Origin: Oscillospiraceae bacterium
Lineage (GTDB): Bacteria > Bacillota > Clostridia > Oscillospirales > Oscillospiraceae
DNA length: 20,726 nucleotides
NCBI GenBank assembly: GCA_020025715.1
Contig: JAHHRQ010000030.1
Location: 1 to 20,726, forward strand
Reading direction: 5' to 3'
Part shown: piece by piece, positions 15,626 through 20,726 of the stretch
Numbering within the stretch: position 1 is the stretch's first letter
How the letters are laid out: each line of letters opens with the position of its first letter
Position numbers and translations under genes: made by a program
Notes under the pieces: model-generated
What the model was told of the DNA's origin: nothing
What the model saw: the letters and a program-made list of their open reading frames with translations, nothing else
Database searches by the model: none

Positions 15626-16987
15626 ATGAACTCGCTGCAAAGATATATATCAGATGGATTAAAAATTATTTTCTTCTCACTAATCTGCGCTTTAATAATA
15701 GCCGCTATTGTGAATATTATTTTACGGGCTATAAAGAAAAAGAAAATTAGTTTTAAACATATATTAGTTATTTGGTATTTTGTCACATTAGAATGTGTGA
15801 GCTTTTACTACAATTTAGCTCCTGTAAGCAGAGTGCGGTGGATTAACATCCACGTTTTCAAATGGCTTGAAGACTTGACAAGATCCGGCGTTGCGGTGTT
15901 ATGGCAAGTGCTGCTGAATTTTGCACTTTATGTGCCGTTAGGATTTATTTTAGCTTATTTTTTCAGAAACAGAGCGAAAAAATTCTATATACCGATAATA
16001 ATAGCTGCGGTTTCTCTCTTCAATGAGATGACGCAATATATATTTTATCTTGGCTCTCCCGACATAGACGATTTGATTATAAATACACTCGGCGGTTTAT
16101 GGGGCGTGCCTTTGTTCGGCATATACGAAAAAATTAAGGCGAAAAGTAAACCTGCGGTAAGATTAAGCCTGTGCGTACTCTGCCCTTTTATAGTTGCTGT
16201 TATAGCTTCTGCAATTTATGCTATTATGCCGTTTGGCTTTGTTGGTGCTGATTTTAAAACTGCCGGAATGGAAATTGAAAATGTAAATATTGACGGTCTG
16301 GATTTATCAAATTATGAGAGCGAAGCATACACATATAAATTACCGCCGAAGTATAAAATGACCCAATTAGAGACTCTGACGCATCAAATTTTCACAGCAT
16401 TCGGTGAGAAAGAAAATGTAGACTCCTATGATAAATATGATGATTTATTAGTTACTTATGGTGAAGTACAGTCCTATTATACATGGGTTATGAATACCGG
16501 AAAATTCTTCTTGGAAACAATGGAGCATGGAATTGAGATAGACAGCAATGATGACTTCCTTTTAGAGCCTATAAGAAATATTCTGGGAAATGCAGGATTT
16601 GATGTGCCGGACAGGTACAGCAATATGGAAACAGATTATGATGATTACATAGTTTACTATGACTTTGTACCTTATAAAAATAAAATATTTTACGGCACTT
16701 TAGAATGGAATTCCTCCGGCAATACGATTTATTCCCTTAAATATAATTTGCAAACGCTTGAAAGTACTGATAGGCTTCAAACCCTTACAGACAAAGAATT
16801 TTATGAAAATCTGCAGGAAGGGAACTTTAATTGCTGTAATTTACAAGATCGATATGTTGAAAACTTAATTTGCAAAGAAATCGAACTTGAATATATTCCT
16901 GACACAAAAGGATATTTCCGCCCTATATATAAAATCTCGGCTCAGGCCGATGGTGAGGATGTATTATTGGAGATGCCGTTACAATAA
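15626..16987 (+). CDS. VanZ-like membrane protein with a long C-terminal domain
   Basis: A 453-residue protein. The first 205 residues contain about six hydrophobic segments (near 12-34, 43-62, 89-112, 120-142, 150-167 and 182-205) and the VanZ-family motifs NFALYVPLGF (98-107), S-x-x-NE-x-TQ (130-137) and D-IDDLIINTLGG (146-157). VanZ proteins are membrane proteins linked to low-level teicoplanin resistance; most homologues have no known role. Residues 206-453 form an acidic, Tyr-rich soluble domain that I do not recognise, probably on one face of the membrane. AGGAG stands six bases before the ATG. The gene is clearly more AT-rich (TTA, AAA, ATA codons) than the purine and folate genes, suggesting a different origin. 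It is monocistronic, between two terminators. Confidence 0.8.
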   Translation: MNSLQRYISDGLKIIFFSLICALIIAAIVNIILRAIKKKKISFKHILVIWYFVTLECVSFYYNLAPVSRVRWINIHVFKWLEDLTRSGVAVLWQVLLNFALYVPLGFILAYFFRNRAKKFYIPIIIAAVSLFNEMTQYIFYLGSPDIDDLIINTLGGLWGVPLFGIYEKIKAKSKPAVRLSLCVLCPFIVAVIASAIYAIMPFGFVGADFKTAGMEIENVNIDGLDLSNYESEAYTYKLPPKYKMTQLETLTHQIFTAFGEKENVDSYDKYDDLLVTYGEVQSYYTWVMNTGKFFLETMEHGIEIDSNDDFLLEPIRNILGNAGFDVPDRYSNMETDYDDYIVYYDFVPYKNKIFYGTLEWNSSGNTIYSLKYNLQTLESTDRLQTLTDKEFYENLQEGNFNCCNLQDRYVENLICKEIELEYIPDTKGYFRPIYKISAQADGEDVLLEMPLQ

Positions 16988-16997
16988 GGAAGATTAT

Positions 16998-17036
16998 AAA
17001 AAAGACCTGATTTTGTGTGAAATCAGGTCTTTTTTT
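16998..17036 (+). terminator. Intrinsic terminator after the VanZ-like gene
   Basis: Perfect 11-bp stem AGACCTGATTT/AAATCAGGTCT around a 6-nt loop, followed by TTTTTT and preceded by an A run. It starts about ten bases after the stop codon. Confidence 0.93.
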
Positions 17037-17157
17037 CATGCACCCTGAACCGACATATACACAGCCAGGTGACGAAAATATTATGTGCAATTCAGACGTT
17101 TTCTGAAATGTTTACATATAATACATGAAATCATTACGCTTCGGAGAGAAATGCCTA

Positions 17158-17186
17158 TTGACAAAATGCGTGAAATCTAATATTGT
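17158..17186 (+). promoter_or_regulatory. Sigma-A-like promoter of the DtxR-NEAT regulator gene
   Basis: TTGACA (17158-17163), 17-nt spacer, TATTGT (17181-17186). The start would fall near 17193, right beside the palindrome at 17197-17212. A TATAAT at 17221-17226 with a weak -35 could be a second start. The leader to the ATG at 17318 is about 125 nt. The rest of 17037-17157 shows no gene; only a small TTCAGA/TCTGAA dyad at 17091-17107 was noticed. Confidence 0.7.
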
Positions 17187-17196
17187 ACATGATGCG

Positions 17197-17212
17197 GTTA
17201 AAGTAAGCTAAC
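17197..17212. promoter_or_regulatory. Degenerate copy of the GTTAGC-N4-GCTAAC operator
   Basis: GTTAAAGTAAGCTAAC agrees with GTTAGC-N4-GCTAAC at 10 of the 12 defined positions; two positions of the left arm differ. Flanking bases extend the dyad (GGTTA...TAACC). It covers the expected transcription start of the regulator gene, a place where repressor binding would block initiation. Confidence 0.55.
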
Positions 17213-17235
17213 CCTACTATTATAATTATGTTTTT

Positions 17236-17256
17236 TCCCGGAGCAGAAAACCGGGA
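17236..17256 (+). other. Small hairpin in the regulator leader
   Basis: TCCCGG-AGCAGAAAA-CCGGGA, a 6-bp stem preceded by TTTTTT and followed by an AT-rich stretch without a clean T run. It may stabilise the mRNA or act as a weak attenuator; function unknown. Confidence 0.4.
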
Positions 17257-17271
17257 TTTATTTAAAGAAAG

Positions 17272-17291
17272 CAGTTAGCCAAAGCTAACTG
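17272..17291. promoter_or_regulatory. Perfect palindromic operator upstream of the regulator gene
   Basis: CAGTTAGC-CAAA-GCTAACTG, 8-bp perfect arms, 26 bp before the ATG of the DtxR-NEAT gene. The core GTTAGC-N4-GCTAAC is the same as at 18390-18405. It resembles the DtxR-family box TTAGGTTAGCCTAACCTAA in its TTAG/CTAA half-sites. I infer autoregulation. Confidence 0.75.
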
Positions 17292-17317
17292 TTTGCAAAT
17301 TCAGGCGGGAGAAAATA

Positions 17318-18151
17318 ATGAGAGACGACTATGAAATTTTGAAGCTCAGAGTTCTTATGCAGCTTTTAAAAGACGATGATGAGAGCCATACAGTGAGCAA
17401 GATGTCCAGAACTCTGGGTGTTAACAAGCAGCGTATAAGCAGGCTTCTTATGGAATTTGAAAAAGAGGGGATTGCCGACCGCACACACCAGCGTAAACCC
17501 TGCCTCACCCCTGAGGGAATAAAAAAGGCCGAATATTATTCCGAGCGGATAACGGCCGCTCTTAATCATCTGCTTTTTGAAGGTGTCAGCATAGAAAAGG
17601 CTGAGGAGGATGCCTACCACTGGGCACTATATAACACCGACGAAACTATGGAGGTAATAAAAAGTGCGGCTGCGTGGCAGAAAGCTAAATATAAGCTGAG
17701 GAATAAAAAGAAGTTCAGCGGCGGCGAGCTGTGCAAAATTCTGGGCGACGGAGTTTACCAGTTTAACTTTGTGATTTACAGAGAGCATTTAAAAAACGGC
17801 AGCAGCCTTTCCATGGCAAACGATGGCTTTGAGCATCCGGGCAGACTGGTAGTTAAAAACGGATGCGGTAAAATATATCTCCGCCTTGCGGTTATCGAGG
17901 CTGATTCGCCCATAAGCCGTACCACACTGTCAGGTAAGGCGGTCAGCGTGAAATATATGGAAAACAGCGATTTTATAAGCGCTGAGCTGAGTAATGACAT
18001 TGTGAGCTTTCCGGCAGCGGCTCTGGATTTTACAAATATCGGTGAAAATATAAGCCAGATTCTCCACGGAAGTGTGTACCTTAAAATAAAATGCTCTATC
18101 GGAGCATTGCATATGCCGGAATCGACGGCTGTTTTTAATATGATGATGTAA
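17318..18151 (+). CDS. DtxR/MntR-type transcription regulator fused to a NEAT-like domain
   Basis: A 277-residue protein without signal peptide, so cytoplasmic. Residues 1-70 form a winged helix-turn-helix like DtxR/MntR (VSKMSRTLGVNKQRISRLL, EKEGIADR, CLTPEGIKKAE). Residues 71-115 match the dimerisation/metal segment, but the positions of DtxR Cys102, Glu105 and His106 read Tyr100, Ala103 and Leu104 (DAYHWALYNTDE), so metal sensing looks lost. Residues 136-275 align with the NEAT domains of the next gene: GDGVYQFNF, SSLSMA (162-167), LVVKNG-x-x-x-IYLRL, ISAELSND and the last hairpin ALHMPESTAVFN. IsdA similarity is also visible in GSS...HPG followed by K-x-N. His265 lies where NEAT domains carry the haem ligand, and Met166 lies in the lip helix. 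GGGAG precedes the ATG by six bases. I infer a haem-responsive repressor; this fusion is not one I know. Confidence 0.8.
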   Translation: MRDDYEILKLRVLMQLLKDDDESHTVSKMSRTLGVNKQRISRLLMEFEKEGIADRTHQRKPCLTPEGIKKAEYYSERITAALNHLLFEGVSIEKAEEDAYHWALYNTDETMEVIKSAAAWQKAKYKLRNKKKFSGGELCKILGDGVYQFNFVIYREHLKNGSSLSMANDGFEHPGRLVVKNGCGKIYLRLAVIEADSPISRTTLSGKAVSVKYMENSDFISAELSNDIVSFPAAALDFTNIGENISQILHGSVYLKIKCSIGALHMPESTAVFNMMM

Positions 18152-18166
18152 AAATTTTGAATATTA

Positions 18167-18184
18167 TGTCACGGAAGTGTGACA
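18167..18184. repeat. Inverted repeat TGTCAC-N6-GTGACA, copy 1
   Basis: TGTCAC-GGAAGT-GTGACA, perfect 6-bp arms, 15 bp after the regulator stop codon. The same arms and spacing recur at 18264-18281. The layout recalls sites of CRP/FNR-family proteins but fits no consensus I can name. Confidence 0.55.
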
Positions 18185-18261
18185 GTAAAATAGTTCCCAT
18201 AATAAGAAAATTCAAGGCGATTAGAGGCATTAAACTGAAAAACACGCACAAAGGCAGATTA

Positions 18262-18283
18262 TTTGTCACATGTGCGTGACAAA
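18262..18283. repeat. Inverted repeat TGTCAC-N6-GTGACA, copy 2 (extended)
   Basis: TTTGTCAC-ATGTGC-GTGACAAA, perfect 8-bp arms, ending seven bases before the -35 box at 18291. The position suits an activator or repressor site for the NEAT gene promoter. The repeat is 97 bp from copy 1, centre to centre. Confidence 0.65.
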
Positions 18284-18290
18284 AATGTGC

Positions 18291-18319
18291 TTGATAAGCA
18301 TATGGACTATGGATAAAAT
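18291..18319 (+). promoter_or_regulatory. Candidate promoter upstream of the NEAT protein gene
   Basis: TTGATA (18291-18296), 17-nt spacer, TAAAAT (18314-18319). The predicted start near 18326 lies just before the hairpin at 18330-18376, so transcripts would have to pass that hairpin to reach the NEAT gene at 18457. Confidence 0.55.
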
Positions 18320-18329
18320 GAACTAAGTA

Positions 18330-18376
18330 AAAAAGGCCTATTTGCAATAGCTATGCGGTTATGGAAATAGGCTTTT
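18330..18376 (+). terminator. Terminator-like hairpin between regulator and NEAT gene
   Basis: GCCTATTT (18336-18343) pairs with AAATAGGC (18365-18372), extended by AAAA/TTTT flanks, with a 21-nt loop that has internal dyad potential. The T run is short (TTTT). It may end the regulator transcript or attenuate the promoter just upstream. Confidence 0.6.
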
Positions 18377-18389
18377 AATCTGATAAAGA

Positions 18390-18405
18390 GTTAGCCTTGG
18401 CTAAC
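18390..18405. promoter_or_regulatory. Palindromic operator upstream of the NEAT protein gene
   Basis: GTTAGCC-TT-GGCTAAC, perfect 7-bp arms, sharing the core GTTAGC-N4-GCTAAC with the site before the regulator gene. It lies 51 bp before the ATG and downstream of the candidate promoter and hairpin, where a bound repressor could act as a roadblock or cover a nearer promoter that I cannot define. Confidence 0.75.
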
Positions 18406-18456
18406 CTTAACCGATTTTACCACAAAGCCAGTTTCAAAATTTCAGGAGGAATCAAA

Positions 18457-20726
18457 ATGAAGAAAATTTCCAAGCTCCACAGACTCATGGCAATGTTTCT
18501 TACACTTGTTATGATCTTTGGAACACTTCCTGTAACTGCGCTGGCAGAGGGAATTGAAAGCCCTGAAACGGAAAATGCCGTTCAGGCCCCTCAGCAGCAG
18601 GAGCATGGAAAGGGCGAAAACGCCGCCGAGACGGCACAGCCCCAGACACAGGAAAACGGTGAGGCAGAAAAGCCGGCGGAAAACACCGCTGAGCCTGTAC
18701 AGCCTCAGACACAGGAAAGCGGCGAGACCGCAAAGACGGAAGAAACCGTCACCGAGCCTGACAAACAGGAGAATAAGGAGCAGGGCGAAACTGCCGCTCA
18801 GACTCCTGATACTCAGGAGCAGGTGAAGGATGAGACCGCAAAAGAAACCGAAAATGCCGGTGCTGATGATAAAGCTGACAGCGCAGCAGCCGAGGAAGTC
18901 AGCAAGAAGATTGAAGCAATCGGCGAGATAAATGCGGACTCCAAGAGCCTTATCGACGAGGCCCGCAAGGCATATGAGAGCCTGAACGCTGCAACAAAGC
19001 TTCTGGTTAAAAACGCAGACAAGCTCACCGAGGCCGAAAAAGCCTTTGCTGCGCTCAATGTGCAGCAGGAGGAGAGCGAGGAAACCGCAGGCCTTAAATT
19101 CGGTTCTTCCCAGACAGAGCTTGCTGCCGGAACTTATATTATTCCTCTCAGCCTTATGAAGAGCGACAATATAAATGAGTCTTCAATGGCAGGCACCTGC
19201 ATAGAGGGCGGAGATGTTACAATTTCCGAAAACGGAGAGGCATGGGTTACTGTCTACTTAAAGCCGGTAAGCATGGGCTCTCTCAGCGACTGGTCAGGCC
19301 AGTGGCAGATTTATAATGAATATAAAGTGGGTTCCGGCTATACTGCTGCCGAGGTTCTTTCCCACGATGCGGAAAATCACGAAACTGCAATCCGCTTCAA
19401 GGTTCCCGATAACAGCTGGGACGGCGTTTATTGCAGCATGTTTGTTCCCATTATGGGCATGAGACCTGATGCCTATATTGCCCTCAATTACGCTTCTGCC
19501 ACTCCCGGAAAGTTTACTCCCGGCGCAGCTCAGGCAGAGCTTGACAAGCAGGCTGCACAGGGCGTTATTGATCTGATCAATGCAATAGGCGAAAACGTCA
19601 GCCTTGATTCTCAGCAGGCAATTAACGCTGCAAAGGATGCTTACGATAAGCTCACCGAGGCTCAGCGCCAGTATGTAACTAACATCGAGAAGCTTACCAA
19701 TGCCGAGAATACCATTAAGGATATGCAGGCGGCAAAGAGTGCAGATGATTTAATTGCTGCAATCGGAACAGTAGATGCAAAGTCCGGCGAGGCTATAAAA
19801 GCAGCCCGTCAGGCCTTCGATAATCTCAGCGAGACTCAGAAGGGCTATGTTAAAAACCTTACAGTCCTTACCGATGCAGAAAAGGCATTTGAGGAAGTTA
19901 AAAATGACCTTTATCACTTCGGTTCTGCCGGAACCGTCATTCTCCCCGGCACCCACCAGATAGGTGTTGCATTTAAAAAAGCAGATAATCCGTCCAAGGA
20001 TTCAATGGCATCCGGCTGCGTAAAGGGCGGCAGCATTGAAGTAATGGAGGACGGCACAGCGTTTATAAATGTAAATCTCGGCTCTGTTTCCATGATGGGT
20101 ATAACCGGTTGGGCTTCAGACTGGAAAATTTTCAATGAGTACAAAGCCGGCGGAGAAGCTACTCCCGCAGAGATAGTTACCACAGACGGTGAGGGCCATG
20201 TTACCCAGATTAGATTTAAACTCCCCAATAACAGCTGGGACGGCGTTTACGCTAATCTTGCAGTAAAAGCCTCAATAATTAACATGAACCCGAATGCTTT
20301 CCTGAAGCTTGACTATACAAATGCAGGCGGCGGTACCGCACCTGCCCCCAGTCAGGAGGAAATTGACGCCGCAGCTGCAAAGTATGTCAGCGACAAAATT
20401 TCCAACATCGGCACTGTTACCATTGATTCCGCAGCTAAAATAGAAGAAGCACACAATGAGTTTGAAAAGCTCACCCCCGCACAGAAAGAGCTGGTTAAGA
20501 ATATTCAGGTTCTGAGAGATGCGGAAAAGAAGCTGGAAGAGCTGAAAAGCGAGAGCAGCTTCGAATTCGGCAGCGCAAAGACTGTATTGAAGCCCGGAAC
20601 ATACAATCTGCCTATAAGCATGATGAATTCCGGCAATATTGCCAATCCTTCTATGGCAGCTGACTGTGTTAAGGGCGGCAGCATTGAGGTTATGGAAGAC
20701 GGCACAGCTTACATAAATGTTAAGCT
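18457..20726 (+). CDS. Secreted multi-NEAT-domain protein, haem-binding candidate (3' end outside window)
   Basis: The first 756 codons are open and run off the window. AGGAGG at 18444-18449 lies seven bases before the ATG. Residues 1-30 are a Sec signal peptide (KK, hydrophobic core, VTALA). Residues 31-145 are a Glu/Gln/Thr/Pro-rich low-complexity spacer. Then come alternating modules: helical (147-201), NEAT 1 (213-345), helical (370-424), helical (429-483), NEAT 2 (486-620), helical (641-696), NEAT 3 (702 onward). Helical modules share IGxVxxxS...A-x-x-x-(F/Y)-x-x-L-x-x-(A/T)Q...V-x-N...L-x-x-AE. NEAT domains show GTY, SMA (Met 244, 517, 733), the NSWDGVY strand and a final hairpin with PIMGMRPDAY or IINMNPNAF. 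The Tyr haem ligand of Isd proteins is replaced by Met335 or Met610, suggesting Met-based ligation as in streptococcal Shp/Shr. Cell-wall anchoring cannot be judged; the C-terminus is not visible. Confidence 0.85.
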   Translation, partial: MKKISKLHRLMAMFLTLVMIFGTLPVTALAEGIESPETENAVQAPQQQEHGKGENAAETAQPQTQENGEAEKPAENTAEPVQPQTQESGETAKTEETVTEPDKQENKEQGETAAQTPDTQEQVKDETAKETENAGADDKADSAAAEEVSKKIEAIGEINADSKSLIDEARKAYESLNAATKLLVKNADKLTEAEKAFAALNVQQEESEETAGLKFGSSQTELAAGTYIIPLSLMKSDNINESSMAGTCIEGGDVTISENGEAWVTVYLKPVSMGSLSDWSGQWQIYNEYKVGSGYTAAEVLSHDAENHETAIRFKVPDNSWDGVYCSMFVPIMGMRPDAYIALNYASATPGKFTPGAAQAELDKQAAQGVIDLINAIGENVSLDSQQAINAAKDAYDKLTEAQRQYVTNIEKLTNAENTIKDMQAAKSADDLIAAIGTVDAKSGEAIKAARQAFDNLSETQKGYVKNLTVLTDAEKAFEEVKNDLYHFGSAGTVILPGTHQIGVAFKKADNPSKDSMASGCVKGGSIEVMEDGTAFINVNLGSVSMMGITGWASDWKIFNEYKAGGEATPAEIVTTDGEGHVTQIRFKLPNNSWDGVYANLAVKASIINMNPNAFLKLDYTNAGGGTAPAPSQEEIDAAAAKYVSDKISNIGTVTIDSAAKIEEAHNEFEKLTPAQKELVKNIQVLRDAEKKLEELKSESSFEFGSAKTVLKPGTYNLPISMMNSGNIANPSMAADCVKGGSIEVMEDGTAYINVK

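Noticed and set aside
18554..18826. Arg/Pro-rich frame overlapping the start of the NEAT gene, and the minus-strand frames at 18509-19058
   Set aside because: They are out-of-frame readings of the Glu/Gln/Pro-rich spacer of the NEAT protein. The NEAT frame has the signal peptide, AGGAGG and domain content.
1..20726. CRISPR arrays, tRNA/rRNA genes, insertion sequences, phage genes
   Set aside because: No direct-repeat arrays with spacers, no cloverleaf-like sequences and no transposase or integrase motifs were seen on either strand.

Overview
The window reads as a chromosomal stretch from an anaerobic member of the Clostridia, probably an Oscillospiraceae/Ruminococcaceae-like gut bacterium. 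This rests on the gene repertoire (Fhs-type formate assimilation, large single-chain PurL, PurO-type IMP cyclohydrolase, NEAT surface protein), strong GGAGG ribosome binding sites and Firmicute-type sigma-A promoters. The species cannot be fixed from the sequence alone.

Region 1 (1-13583, minus strand) is one long de novo purine operon. In transcription order it runs purE, purC, purF, purM, purN, purO-type IMP cyclohydrolase, stand-alone AICAR transformylase, purD, purL, fhs and an rdgB/HAM1-type house-cleaning pyrophosphatase that leaves the window. Genes overlap or sit within about 30 nt of each other. A sigma-A-like promoter feeds a leader that looks like a ZTP (pfl) riboswitch, whose 3' conserved strand is also the 5' arm of a strong intrinsic terminator. 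ZTP signals 10-formyl-tetrahydrofolate shortage. The operon holds both enzymes that consume 10-formyl-THF (PurN, AICAR transformylase) and the enzyme that makes it from formate (Fhs). PurF is odd: its glutaminase half has lost the N-terminal cysteine and the glutamine-binding motifs.

Region 2 (13669-15377, plus strand) is a divergent folate operon: a 42-codon remnant that looks like the start of fchA, then folD, then a 5-formyl-THF cyclo-ligase, ended by a terminator. FolD has Val and Met at the Lys and Gln positions needed for cyclohydrolase activity.

Region 3 (15378-17036) is an AT-rich segment with one VanZ-like membrane protein carrying a long C-terminal domain of unknown function, plus an unexplained inverted repeat.

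Region 4 (17037-20726, plus strand) is the most unusual part. A 277-residue regulator has a DtxR/MntR-type DNA-binding half in which the metal ligands are lost, followed by a domain that matches the NEAT (haem-binding) domains of the next gene. That next gene encodes a secreted protein with alternating helical modules and NEAT domains and runs off the window. Near-identical palindromes, GTTAGC-N4-GCTAAC, lie upstream of both genes. I infer a self-contained haem- (or tetrapyrrole-) responsive circuit in which a cytoplasmic NEAT domain is the sensor of a DtxR-type repressor that controls a surface NEAT protein.
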